Shown: one piece after another, positions 17,112-25,211 of the stretch
Position numbering within the stretch: the stretch's first letter is position 1
How the letters are laid out: every line of letters starts with the position of its first letter
From: Tranquillimonas sp964472855
GTDB taxonomy: Bacteria; Pseudomonadota; Alphaproteobacteria; Rhodobacterales; Rhodobacteraceae
NCBI GenBank assembly: GCA_964472855.1
Contig: CAYYMJ010000030.1
Location: 1 to 34,985, forward strand
Length of the DNA: 34,985 nucleotides
Direction of reading: 5' to 3'
Notes under the pieces: model-generated
What the model saw: the letters and a program-made list of their open reading frames with translations, nothing else
Databases searched by the model: none
What the model was told of the DNA's origin: nothing
Translations under genes and position numbers: made by a program

Positions 17112-18401
17112 TCAGGACACCGCTTTCGACAGCGCCTGGTCGAGATCGCCGATCAGGTCGTCGGCGTCCTCGATGCCGATCGACAGGCGCACTTCCTCGG
17201 GCGCGGCGCCGGCGGCGCGCTGCTGTTCGGCGGTCAGCTGCCGGTGCGTGGTCGAGGCCGAATGAATGATCAGCGACCGCGCATCGCCAAGGTTGGCGAC
17301 ATGGCTGAAGATTTCCACCGCGTCGATCAGCTTGATACAGGCGTCATAGCCGCCCTTGACGCCAAAGGTGAACAGCGCGCCGGCCCCGCGCGGGCACACC
17401 GTGTCCATGCGGCCATAGTAGGGCGAGCTTTTCAGTCCCGCATAGGTGACGTGATCGACGCGCGGGTCATTCTCAAGCCAGTTGGCGACCTTTTCGGCAT
17501 TCTCGACATGGCGCTGCATGCGCAGGCTCAGCGTTTCGATGCCCATCAGGGTATAGTGGGCGCCTTGCGGGTTCATGGTCATGCCAAGGTCGCGCAGGCC
17601 GATGGCGATACCGTGGAAGGTAAAGGCCAGCGGGCCAAAGGTTTCGTGGAATTTCAGCCCGTGATAGGCCGGTTCGGGCGCGCTGAGCGACGGGAACTTG
17701 TCACTGGCCGACCAGTCGAACAGACCGGAATCGACCACGCAGCCGCCGGTTACCGTGCCATTGCCGGTCAGATATTTGGTGGTTGAATGCACGACCAGCG
17801 TCGCGCCCATGTCGATGGGCCGGCACAGGTAGGGCGTGGCCGAGGTATTGTCGACGATCAGCGGCAGACCGGCACTGTCGGCAATGCGGGCGATGGCCGG
17901 AATGTCGGTGATATAGCCGCCGGGGTTGGCGATGGTTTCGCAGAACACCGCGCGGGTGTTGTCGTCGACCGCGTTGGCGACACCGTCAAGATCGTCGAAA
18001 TCGACAAAGCGCGCCTCCCACCCAAAGCGTTTGAAGGTGTGGGTCATCTGCGTGACCGTGCCGCCGTAAAGCCGGGTCGACACCACCACGTTCAGGCCCG
18101 GGCCCATCAGAGGGAAAAGCGCCATGATCTGGGCTGCATGACCGGATGAACAGCAAACCGCCCCGGCGCCGTTTTCCAGCGTGGCGATCCGTTCTTGCAG
18201 CACCGCCACCGTGGGGTTGGTCAGGCGCGAATAGATAAAGCCGACCTCCTGCAGGTTGAACAGCGCGGCAGCATGGTCGGCGTCGCGGAACACATAGGCC
18301 GTCGACTGGTAAATCGGCGTCTGGCGGGCGCCGGTGGCCGGGTCGGGCCGGGCGCCGGCGTGAACTTGAAGCGTGTCAAAGCCGTAGGTGGCGTCGTTCA
18401 T
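17112..18401 (-). CDS. metY: O-acetylhomoserine aminocarboxypropyltransferase (Cys/Met metabolism PLP enzyme)
   Basis: A 429-residue PLP enzyme of the cystathionine gamma-synthase family. The cofactor lysine is Lys209 in VVHSTTKYLTGNGTVTGG, with Asp184 in LIVDNTSATPYLC stacking on the PLP ring and FIYSRLTNPT near the N-terminus. The length and the start GFDTLQVHAGARPDPATGARQ favour MetY, which makes homocysteine from O-acetylhomoserine and sulfide, over MetB or MetC (about 380 residues). GGAGG sits 7 bp before the ATG. A leader of about 100 nt lies upstream; it does not show a clear SAM-binding riboswitch. Confidence 0.9.
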   Translation of the reverse strand: MNDATYGFDTLQVHAGARPDPATGARQTPIYQSTAYVFRDADHAAALFNLQEVGFIYSRLTNPTVAVLQERIATLENGAGAVCCSSGHAAQIMALFPLMGPGLNVVVSTRLYGGTVTQMTHTFKRFGWEARFVDFDDLDGVANAVDDNTRAVFCETIANPGGYITDIPAIARIADSAGLPLIVDNTSATPYLCRPIDMGATLVVHSTTKYLTGNGTVTGGCVVDSGLFDWSASDKFPSLSAPEPAYHGLKFHETFGPLAFTFHGIAIGLRDLGMTMNPQGAHYTLMGIETLSLRMQRHVENAEKVANWLENDPRVDHVTYAGLKSSPYYGRMDTVCPRGAGALFTFGVKGGYDACIKLIDAVEIFSHVANLGDARSLIIHSASTTHRQLTAEQQRAAGAAPEEVRLSIGIEDADDLIGDLDQALSKAVS

Positions 18402-18521
18402 GTTGAACCTCCAGTCAAATCTCTGCGCTCCGGTCTAAGCCATGTTCCGTGGGGTGTGAAAGCCAATCCGCACCAAAGGCGCCGCGACAGGTGCGAATTC
18501 CCGCCTGCGTGGCCGCGTGGC

Positions 18522-18556
18522 AAAGAAAAACCCGCCACCGTTCGGCCGGTGGCGGG
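18522..18556 (-). terminator. Rho-independent terminator of the metalloprotease gene
   Basis: On the minus strand a perfect 10-bp stem (CCCGCCACCG / CGGTGGCGGG, 18531-18556) with a 6-base loop is followed by TTTTTCTTT. It lies just after the metalloprotease stop and separates it from metY. Confidence 0.92.
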
Positions 18557-18586
18557 TCGGTTCCTGTCGTTTTTCGCCCGGCGGGG

Positions 18587-19651
18587 TCAGATGATGACGA
18601 TGTCATCCAGCTGAGGCACGGCCGCCGTGGGGTCGGTCGCGTCCCAGACGGTTTCGTAACCCAGATCCTCGAACGCGGCGACGGTCATCGACGACACATA
18701 GTTGGGGTCGCTGATATAACCGGTCATCAACTCGTCGGTGAACAACTCGTCGTCCCAATGCCCGCCGGCCGTGCCCGAGCCGCCATCGGTTTCGATCGGC
18801 ACGCCCAACAGCGAATCCGGGTCGGTCGCGGCCAGCGCGGCCAGTTCGGTGTTATAGGCGAGAGTGGCGTTTTCACCGGTAAAGCGCATGTCGTCCCCGG
18901 CCACCGAACCGCTGGTCAGGCCCAGAAGCTCCCAAATGGTGCCAAGGCCCAGCACATGCATCATCTCGTGGGCCACGATGTCGATGAACAGGCCCATCGC
19001 GTCGAAATCAGTGGCGTCGGCCACATCGAATTCCATGATGCCCTGGGTCGGCAGCCAGCTGCCGTCGCTGCGCACAAAGGTGGGCCCGGCCTGGCCCAGA
19101 ATGCCGCCGGCGCCGTCGATGTTGACGATCGAGGCCTCGATCTTGACGTCATCGATTCTGCCCGAGTCGATCAGGTCGCCGGTGATGATCGAGCTGAGGT
19201 ATTCCGAGGCCTGAATAAAGCGGTCGCGCAGGTCCTGCGTCCACTCGCTGCCCTCGAACTTGATCTCGATGTTGAAGTCGCTGACGACGCCGTTTTCGCC
19301 CTGACCCGAGATATAGGTGTTGTTCTGCTTGTCCCGCAGGAAGCGAATCAACTGGACCAGTTGTTGCAGCGTGAAGTCGCCCGAATTGTGGGGGGCGTCG
19401 GCGCTGGCGTCGCCGCCAAACACAAAGCCGTCGGCCACCGCCATGTCGGCCGCGGCATTGGCGCCGCCCGGCGAGGTGCTGCCGAAATCAAGCTGGCCGA
19501 CCTGGCCGGCCCCGAGAATGTCGACCTCTTCGGTCAGGTGCATCTGTGCCCGGTCCTGTGCCCGGCCGCCACCAAAGCCGCCGCCCGCGCCGCTGCCGCC
19601 GCCGCCCGGCGCGCCGCCAATTCCACCCAGGTCTGCTCCAAAGTTGCGCAC
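18587..19651 (-). CDS. Leishmanolysin-like (M8-type) zinc metalloprotease
   Basis: A 354-residue predicted metalloprotease. The zinc site is HEMMHVLGLG (His228, Glu229, His232 counted from the GTG), and the likely third ligand is His298 in GGHWDDELFTDELMTGYI, the spacing and setting of leishmanolysin-type enzymes. The closing SSMTVAAFEDLGYETVW also fits. A TTG at 19669 is possible, but GGAGG lies 5 bp before the GTG at 19651, which is chosen. The N-terminus is Gly-rich with no signal peptide, and no RTX nonapeptides are seen. The end PQLDDIVII, acidic then hydrophobic, could be an uncleaved C-terminal type I secretion signal, but this is a guess. Confidence 0.75.
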   Translation of the reverse strand: MRNFGADLGGIGGAPGGGGSGAGGGFGGGRAQDRAQMHLTEEVDILGAGQVGQLDFGSTSPGGANAAADMAVADGFVFGGDASADAPHNSGDFTLQQLVQLIRFLRDKQNNTYISGQGENGVVSDFNIEIKFEGSEWTQDLRDRFIQASEYLSSIITGDLIDSGRIDDVKIEASIVNIDGAGGILGQAGPTFVRSDGSWLPTQGIMEFDVADATDFDAMGLFIDIVAHEMMHVLGLGTIWELLGLTSGSVAGDDMRFTGENATLAYNTELAALAATDPDSLLGVPIETDGGSGTAGGHWDDELFTDELMTGYISDPNYVSSMTVAAFEDLGYETVWDATDPTAAVPQLDDIVII

Positions 19652-19784
19652 GATATCCTCCGCAATCAATCCAAGTCGGTATTTCGTGCAGCGATTCTAC
19701 CCGCGGAAACTCTGGTTGTCGAAGGTTCCCCGGCGACGATTTGCCGGCGAAAGTGCGGCAGACAGCCCGTGGCTGGCAAAATTG

Positions 19785-20807
19785 TCAGCGCATCCAAAGC
19801 CCTTCGCGTTTTATCCGGTTGCGGATGGCCTGTTCCTTGCGCGGCAAATTATCGCGATCGAACATCGCGCGTATCCGCGCCCCGCGCCCCTGAAGGACAA
19901 TGCGTCGGATCGGTTCATATTGTTTGACGACCTTCTTCAGCCGGTTGCTGTCCATCAGGCTTTCGATCAGGTCCACGACCCGGTCGCTTTCGCGCGCATA
20001 AAGCAGCGGCAGCACCCGGTAGTGGCAGCTGACCGCCCCGTCCAGCGTGTCGGGCGGCAGGGTGTCACGCCCGCCGCCGCAGGCATGGATGACCAGCGGC
20101 AGCGCCACCTGATCCAGCCACGGGTCAAGCGACTGGCAGGCAAGCTCGGGCAAGGGGTCGTCGCGGATCGACAGGGCATAGTCGGCAAAGCGCTGGCCGA
20201 ACTGGCGCGGGCAGCGGTAAAAGAACCAGCCGGCGTTGAAATACAGGTATCTCTGCCAGTATTCGTCGGGCTGGTCGCGGTCCAGCGAGCTTTCGAAATT
20301 CAGCCCGAACCGGTGGTAAAGCGCCCGCCAGATGTCGTTATAGCCGGGGCCATACAGCTCGATCTTCGGCCATGTTCCTTCGCGCCGCAGCGACGCCGAG
20401 GGGCGGTCGAAATCGAAGGGCAGGGCGCTGAGCGGGCCAGTGATCAGCGTGTCGCTGTCGAAAAACACGAAAGGCTCGGCCTCGGGCAGGGCCATCAGCG
20501 CCTCGATCTTGTTGCCATAGGGATAGCTCTGGCCGAAATGGGCGCTGTCAAAGGGCAGGATCTCGGCGCCCAGATCATCGGTCAGCAGGTCGCGCAGGCC
20601 GGGGGCGGTCATGCGCGGATCATGGGTCCAGTTGGGGCCCGGCCGGGGCTCGGCGATGAACAGGCGCCCGGCGAAATCCGGGTCGGACCGGCGCAACGAG
20701 GCCGCGAACAGCGCCGCCTCGAAGCCGATGCGCCTGGCCTGACCGACAACGACGATGTTGAACCGGCGCCGGCTTTCCGTCTTACTGCTTGTGGCGGGGT
20801 CCGCCAT
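19785..20807 (-). CDS. Glycosyltransferase-like protein (GT-A type fold, DxD motif)
   Basis: A 340-residue protein with no signal peptide or membrane segment. It begins FNIVVVGQARRIGFEAALFAASLRR and has PFVFFDSDTLITG with Asp117-Ser-Asp119, the DxD arrangement that binds a metal and nucleotide sugar in GT-A glycosyltransferases. RYLYFNAGWFFYRCP and SLDPWLDQVALPLVIHA further on match the acceptor-side pattern of glycosyltransferase 8-like proteins. The C-terminal 70 residues are basic. Donor and acceptor are unknown, and no polysaccharide cluster surrounds it. Confidence 0.6.
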   Translation of the reverse strand: MADPATSSKTESRRRFNIVVVGQARRIGFEAALFAASLRRSDPDFAGRLFIAEPRPGPNWTHDPRMTAPGLRDLLTDDLGAEILPFDSAHFGQSYPYGNKIEALMALPEAEPFVFFDSDTLITGPLSALPFDFDRPSASLRREGTWPKIELYGPGYNDIWRALYHRFGLNFESSLDRDQPDEYWQRYLYFNAGWFFYRCPRQFGQRFADYALSIRDDPLPELACQSLDPWLDQVALPLVIHACGGGRDTLPPDTLDGAVSCHYRVLPLLYARESDRVVDLIESLMDSNRLKKVVKQYEPIRRIVLQGRGARIRAMFDRDNLPRKEQAIRNRIKREGLWMR

Positions 20808-20904
20808 CCGGCGCCTCTGTCTGCTCGGGCTTGTTGTCCGCGAGTATAGTCAATTGCCTGCCGCCGCAAAGCATGCCGTGACGGGCGCCATTGGAGCATT
20901 TGTC

Positions 20905-21420
20905 ATGGGTTTGATCCTCGCCCTCATTTTCGCCGGCCTGTCCTTCGGGCTGGCCATTCCTTCCGCGGGCCCCGACGCCGCGACGGCCGCTGACGGCAAG
21001 ACCGCGCCGGCGGCCGCAACCGCCGAGGCCGCGCCCGAATTCCCGGTCGAAGAGCAGGTTGCCACCGGCAAGTTCCTGACCGCGCTCGAGGTCAAGCCGA
21101 TCCTCAATGCCACGCAAGGCAGCTGGGTCGCCGTGCGCGAATACGACGGGCAGGATTTGCTGTATTTCACCCATCTTCTGGCCTGGCGCTGCGGGCTGCA
21201 CCAGATAAGGTTTGCCGTGAACGGCGAGGCCGAGCAGGTCTATGACGCCGAACCCTGCCATGTCGACAGTGCCGCGCCCAATTCCATTCTTGCCACCGAT
21301 CAACTGCCGTTCCTGGCCTTCCCGCTGCAATCGATCGCGACGGTTTCGGTGCGGCTGCTTTACGATGACGGCACCGAGGGCACGGCCAGTTTCGAGCGCG
21401 CCCAGATCAAGATGCCCTGA
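20905..21420 (+). CDS. Hypothetical protein with N-terminal membrane anchor
   Basis: A 171-residue protein I do not recognise. Residues 1-20 (MGLILALIFAGLSFGLAIPS) form a signal anchor or signal peptide, followed by an Ala-rich linker to about residue 45 and a globular part. Trp, Arg and two cysteines stand out in LLAWRCGLHQIRF and VYDAEPCHVD, which could form a disulfide in the periplasm. The frame is open back to 20755, across the divergent neighbour's start; the ATG at 20905 is chosen because GGAG lies 8 bp before it. An in-frame GTG at 20878 is an alternative. Confidence 0.65.
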   Translation: MGLILALIFAGLSFGLAIPSAGPDAATAADGKTAPAAATAEAAPEFPVEEQVATGKFLTALEVKPILNATQGSWVAVREYDGQDLLYFTHLLAWRCGLHQIRFAVNGEAEQVYDAEPCHVDSAAPNSILATDQLPFLAFPLQSIATVSVRLLYDDGTEGTASFERAQIKMP

Positions 21421-21437
21421 GCCCCGTGGATCGACCG

Positions 21438-21494
21438 AAACATTTGAATCCCGCTGCCGGGCGAGAAATCTGGCCATAAACCATTCAAATGTTT
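21438..21494. repeat. 12-bp perfect inverted repeat in an AT-richer intergenic stretch
   Basis: AAACATTTGAAT (21438-21449) and ATTCAAATGTTT (21483-21494) are exact reverse complements 33 bp apart. They lie between the 3' ends of convergent genes and stand out in base composition. A second short palindrome, CGAAAC-GTCA-GTTTCG, follows at 21530-21545. Confidence 0.75.
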
Positions 21495-21550
21495 AGATAA
21501 GGCGATGCGCAGTGAAAATACCGGTGGCGCGAAACGTCAGTTTCGATCCA

Positions 21551-22909
21551 CTAGAGGGCGAGGCTGTATTTGTCCTGCGCCGGTTTCAGATAGGCGTCGA
21601 AGGCCGCCGCCGCCAGCCGCGCAAAGCGGCCGTCGTCATGCACAAGGCGCAGGCGGCGGCCGTCGCGCTCGACCACGTCGGGCAGGTCGCGCTGCAGGGC
21701 GGCTAAGCTGGCGTCCAGCGCGTCTTCGGCGATGCCCATGGTGCGCGCGCGGGCCGCGACATCGCATTCGAAATGGCACATGATGTCCGAGATCACCGCG
21801 CCGCGCAGCCGGTCTTCGTCGGTAAAGGCATGGCCGCGCGCTGTGGGCAGGCGGCCCTCGTTCAGCCGCGACACCCAGGTGCCGGTGCGGGCGGCATTCT
21901 GAACATAGCCTTGGGCAAAATGCGACACCGCCGAGGCACCGATGCCAATCAGCGTGCCGGCCACGTCGGTGGTGTAGCCCTGGAAATTGCGGCGAAGCCT
22001 TCGGTCGCCCGCGGCGATGGCCATGCTGTCGCCGGGCAGGGCGAAATGGTCGATCCCCACCGCCACATAGCCCGCTGCCAGCAACCGTTCGCGCGCGGTC
22101 TCGGCCAGAACCTGCCGCTGACCACTGTTGGGCAGCGCCTCTTCCGGGATCAGCCGCTGGCGCTTGGCCATCCAGGGCACATGGGCATAGCCATACAGCG
22201 CCAGTCGGTCCGGCCGCAGCACGATCACCTTGTCCAGGGTCGCACCCAGCGTGCGCGGGGTCTGGTGCGGCAGGCCATATAACAGGTCGATATTCAGCGA
22301 TCCGACCCCGCGCCGGCGCAGGCCGTCGACCGCCGAGCGGGTGATGTCAAAGCTTTGCGGGCGGCCAATCGCGGCCTGGATACGCGCGTCAAAGTCCTGA
22401 ACGCCCACCGAGGCGCGGGTCAGCCCGGCGGCGGCCAGCGCGTCAAGGCGGGCATCGTCCAGCTCGGTCGGGTCGACCTCGGACGCGAATGCCGGGCGGT
22501 CGGCAAAGCCGATCCGCGCGCCCACCGCCGCGATCAGCCGGCCTATCTGGTCGGGCGTCATGATGGTGGGTGTGCCACCGCCAAGGTGAATATGCCCGAT
22601 GGCAGTGCCCGCCGGCAGGTGCGCGGCCACAAGGTCAAGCTCGCGCTCGACATCGTCGAGGTAACCTGCCACCGGCGCCGCGGTCGGCGTGCCTTGCGTG
22701 CGGCAGGCACAGAACCAGCACAGGCGCCGGCAAAAGGGGATATGCACGTAAACCGAGACCGGGTTGGCCGTGTCGATCGCCGCCAGCCAGGCGGCGGTAT
22801 CTGCCGAAGAAACCCGTTCGGAAAAATGGTTTGCGGGCGGATAGCTGGTGTATCGCGGTACACGGGCGGCCAGTCTGGGGTCGGGGGGAGCGATCGCGCC
22901 TTGCATCAT
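21551..22909 (-). CDS. hemN: Oxygen-independent coproporphyrinogen III oxidase
   Basis: A 452-residue radical SAM enzyme that decarboxylates coproporphyrinogen III to protoporphyrinogen IX without oxygen. The cluster cysteines are Cys60, Cys64 and Cys67 (PFCRRLCWFCACR), close to the E. coli positions 62, 66 and 69, with the extra Cys69. RYTSYPPANHF and LALYGYAHVPWMAKRQ mark a true HemN rather than HemW. The frame opens at 22945, but that start overlaps the FNR box; the double ATG at 22909/22906 gives the normal family N-terminus. If FnrL activates from the usual -41.5 position, transcription starts at about 22910, so the mRNA would be leaderless or nearly so. Confidence 0.95.
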   Translation of the reverse strand: MMQGAIAPPDPRLAARVPRYTSYPPANHFSERVSSADTAAWLAAIDTANPVSVYVHIPFCRRLCWFCACRTQGTPTAAPVAGYLDDVERELDLVAAHLPAGTAIGHIHLGGGTPTIMTPDQIGRLIAAVGARIGFADRPAFASEVDPTELDDARLDALAAAGLTRASVGVQDFDARIQAAIGRPQSFDITRSAVDGLRRRGVGSLNIDLLYGLPHQTPRTLGATLDKVIVLRPDRLALYGYAHVPWMAKRQRLIPEEALPNSGQRQVLAETARERLLAAGYVAVGIDHFALPGDSMAIAAGDRRLRRNFQGYTTDVAGTLIGIGASAVSHFAQGYVQNAARTGTWVSRLNEGRLPTARGHAFTDEDRLRGAVISDIMCHFECDVAARARTMGIAEDALDASLAALQRDLPDVVERDGRRLRLVHDDGRFARLAAAAFDAYLKPAQDKYSLAL

Positions 22910-22944
22910 AACGCCGCATATTTCGCCCAAGGCGACAGTTCGCA

Positions 22945-22958
22945 TTGATGCAGATCAA
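22945..22958. promoter_or_regulatory. Perfect FNR box shared by hemN and fnrL
   Basis: TTGATGCAGATCAA matches the FNR consensus TTGAT-N4-ATCAA at all ten positions. It is centred 42 bp before the hemN ATG (activating position) and 29.5 bp before the fnrL ATG. Confidence 0.93.
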
Positions 22959-22973
22959 TTGCTCGCGTAATTT
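22945..22973 (+). promoter_or_regulatory. Candidate fnrL promoter overlapping the FNR box
   Basis: TTGATG (22945-22950) and TAATTT (22968-22973) are 17 bp apart and resemble a sigma70 promoter. The -35 lies inside the FNR box, so active FnrL would block it. Transcription would start near 22980, at the fnrL ATG itself. Confidence 0.5.
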
Positions 22974-22980
22974 GAGCGTC

Positions 22981-23712
22981 ATGACCGCTCCTGAAAGAAT
23001 TCGTGCCTCTTGTGGCGACTGCCCGATCCGGCATCGTGCTGTCTGTGCGCTGTGCGATGCCGACGAACTGGCAACGCTTGAGCGGATCAAGAGCTATCGC
23101 AGCTTTGCGCCGGGCACGACCATCGCGATGGCCGGCGACGACATGCGCCATCTGTCGTCGATCGTCAAAGGCGCGGCCACCATGTCGCGCACGCTGGAGG
23201 ACGGGCGACGCCAGACGGTGGGCCTGTTGCTGCCATCGGATTTCATCGGCCGTCCCGGGCGCGAGGTGTCGCCGTTCGATGTCGAGGCGCTGACCGAGGT
23301 GACCTTGTGCCGCTTTGAGCGCCAGACCTTTGAGCGGATGGTCCTGAGCACGCCGCATATCGCCACCAGGCTGCTGGACATGACGCTGGACGAACTGGAC
23401 GCGGCCCGCGACTGGGCCGTGGTGCTGGGCCGGCTGACCGCACGCGAAAAGGTGGCGGCGTTTCTGGCCAGCATTGCGCGGCGCATGGCCGGATCGCAGG
23501 GGCAGACGGGGCTGCTGGTCGACCTGCCGATGACGCGCGAGGCCATGGCCGATCATCTTGGCCTGACGATCGAGACCACGTCGCGCCAGATCGGTGCGCT
23601 GAAGCGTGACGGGGTCATCGCGCTGGAAGGCAATCGCCGCATCAGGGTGCCGGATCTGCGGCTGCTGATGGCCGAGGCCGGCGACGATTCCGACGGCGGC
23701 CTGCTGGTTTAG
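22981..23712 (+). CDS. fnrL: FNR-type oxygen-sensing transcriptional regulator FnrL
   Basis: A 243-residue Crp/Fnr family regulator. The N-terminal cysteines Cys11, Cys14, Cys22 and Cys25 (CGDCPIRHRAVCALC) and the central Cys110 (VTLCRFE) supply ligands for an oxygen-labile 4Fe-4S cluster. The C-terminal helix-turn-helix (TREAMADHLGLTIETTSRQIGAL) keeps the E..SR residues that read TTGAT half-sites. In Rhodobacter, FnrL activates cbb3 oxidase and heme genes at low oxygen, and matching boxes occur here before hemN and the cco genes. The ATG at 22981 is chosen over an upstream TTG inside the FNR box. A hairpin and an intergenic element follow the stop. Confidence 0.94.
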   Translation: MTAPERIRASCGDCPIRHRAVCALCDADELATLERIKSYRSFAPGTTIAMAGDDMRHLSSIVKGAATMSRTLEDGRRQTVGLLLPSDFIGRPGREVSPFDVEALTEVTLCRFERQTFERMVLSTPHIATRLLDMTLDELDAARDWAVVLGRLTAREKVAAFLASIARRMAGSQGQTGLLVDLPMTREAMADHLGLTIETTSRQIGALKRDGVIALEGNRRIRVPDLRLLMAEAGDDSDGGLLV

Positions 23713-23732
23713 GCGGCGGATCCGGTTTGCGC

Positions 23733-23826
23733 CGCCCCCTTGCGGGGGCGTCGCGCAGGGCAGGGGGCGCTGCCCCCTCTTCGCGGTGCGAATTCACCCC
23801 CGAGGTGTTTGAAAAGCCAAAGAAGA
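23733..23826 (+). terminator. Hairpins and dispersed element (variant copy C) after fnrL
   Basis: CGCCCCC-TTGC-GGGGGCG (23733-23750) is a perfect 7-bp stem. AGGGGGCGCTGCCCCCT (23762-23778) is a second hairpin with the same CGCTG loop as the one after carD. A related element with CCCCCGAGGTGTTTG and a purine-rich end (about 23797-23826) closes the block. Confidence 0.6.
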
Positions 23827-23827
23827 T

Positions 23828-24232
23828 TCAGGTTGCGCCGATTTCGGCGGCCTGTGACAGGTCAGCGGTGGCGCCGGGAAGTGGCCGCGCGCCTTCGAAC
23901 AGGTCGCGGTTGGACGGGATGGTGTCGGCGAGAACTTCGGTCAACAGGCGCGGGCGCTGAACCTGGCGGGCGGCCGGGTGCCGCAGGACCCAGATGTCAA
24001 GTACGTCGCGCAGGATTGCACGGGGGAGCACGCGCACAGGAAGTGTATCGGCCCTGTAGCAGGGCAGGGCCGCAACCCTGACGCCGCTGTGGGTCATGGC
24101 GCGCATGGTCTGCATGTCGTCGACCCGGTGTCTGACCGAGGCGTAGGGAAAATGACGCCTGATCAGCAGTTTGTCATACGCCTCGTCCTGCCAGCCGATC
24201 CATTGCCAGCGGTCCGGGGTTTTGCATCGGGC
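23828..24232 (-). pseudogene. LysR-type regulator remnant, C-terminal part only
   Basis: The minus strand encodes the C-terminal half of a LysR-type effector-binding domain: WQWIGWQDEAYDKLLIRRHF, then a segment ending in HSGVRVAALPCY, then LDIWVLRHP. The normal stop is at 23828. The N-terminal winged helix-turn-helix and the first part of the effector domain are absent. The frame stays open to about 24280 but loses family resemblance near 24225, and no start codon with a ribosome binding site is seen. It faces the 5'-truncated oxidoreductase remnant, as if a deletion removed the 5' halves of a divergent pair. Confidence 0.72.
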
Positions 24233-25153
24233 CGAGGCCGCGTCGCCGCTGCGGGATGTCAGGCGCGGTTTATCTCGATCGGGAAGAGCACCCGCTGCTG
24301 GCCGGGGTGCGCCGCGCGTCGGACCGGCTTGGATTGGGCGTCGAGCCCCTTGGTGCCGCCGAGGCCGCCCGTCGGTTGCCCGGCTTTGCGATTGCGGACG
24401 GCTGGCAGGTTTTGCGTGAACGTCAGGCGGGGTTGCTGCAGGCCGCCGTTTGCCTGGATGCGTTTCGCGGCCTTGCCCGGCGCCATGGTGCGCAAGTGCG
24501 GTTCCAGACCCGTGCCTGGGGGTGGAAACAGGCGCGCGATGGCGTCGTGGTCACGCTGGACGGCGAACAGGTCAGCCGGCAAGTTGGTTCTGACCCTGGG
24601 GCCATGGGCCTGCGCGGCCTTCGAAGGGCTGGGTCTGCCGCTGAAACCGCGCCGTATTCCGGTGGTCTGTTTCGACACGCAGCGGCCCGAGGCCTTTGAT
24701 CGCGAGGGTTTCGCGGTCTGTTTCCGGGCCGCGCCAGAGGGGATTTTTGCCGGCAAGCCGCATCTCGATCATCTGGGGGCGATGCTGTTGCGCCACGATG
24801 ACGCCGACGCGGCGACGCATGAAAGTGCGCGGCGGGTGGTGACCGATGCCGACCTCGCCGAGGTGAGGGGTTTTGCGGCCCGCCGTATCCCGGGGCCGGG
24901 CGGCCGCATCCGGTCGTCATTCACGTGCACATACACCATGACGCCGGAAAATCATTCTATCGACGACCGCCATTGCGACATGCCCGATGCCCTGATCGCC
25001 ACCGGGTTTTCCGGCCATGGCCTTGAATTCGCGCCGGTGATCGGCGAGGCGCTGGCCGACCTGGCGCTTGACGGGCAGACTGCGCTGGCGGTCGGGTTTC
25101 TGCGGGCCGACCGATTTGTGCGCGCGCCCTTGGCGCCCGGCCAGTCCGTGTGA
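24229..25153 (+). pseudogene. Sarcosine oxidase / N-methyltryptophan oxidase-like flavoprotein remnant, truncated and frameshifted
   Basis: The plus strand encodes the middle and C-terminal part of a monomeric sarcosine-oxidase-family FAD enzyme. From 24256 the first frame reads GAVYLDREEHPLLAGVRR, later ADGWQVLRERQAGLLQAAV; near 24575 the match moves to the next frame as AGKLVLTLGPWACAAFEGLG and runs to the stop at 25151, including MTPENHSIDD and TGFSGHGLEFAPVIGE. The N-terminal GxGxxG dinucleotide-binding segment is missing, so the product cannot bind FAD normally. The frameshift looks like a 1-base insertion or a 2-base loss. It is not expected to be functional. Confidence 0.8.
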
Positions 25154-25211
25154 ATTTCCGAGCGGTCGGGTGGGCCGGTTGCCCGGTGCGGGCTGGCCTG
25201 CGCGGCGGGCT

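Noticed and set aside
18402..18521. SAM-II or other S-adenosylmethionine riboswitch in the metY leader
   Set aside because: A short GGTG/CACAC-like pairing is present, but the loop is too small and the conserved downstream pseudoknot strand (GCTAAA type) is missing.
21505..21783. 92-residue plus-strand frame after the 12-bp inverted repeat
   Set aside because: Most of it is antisense to the hemN 3' end, and the protein is Arg/Pro-rich with no recognisable domain.
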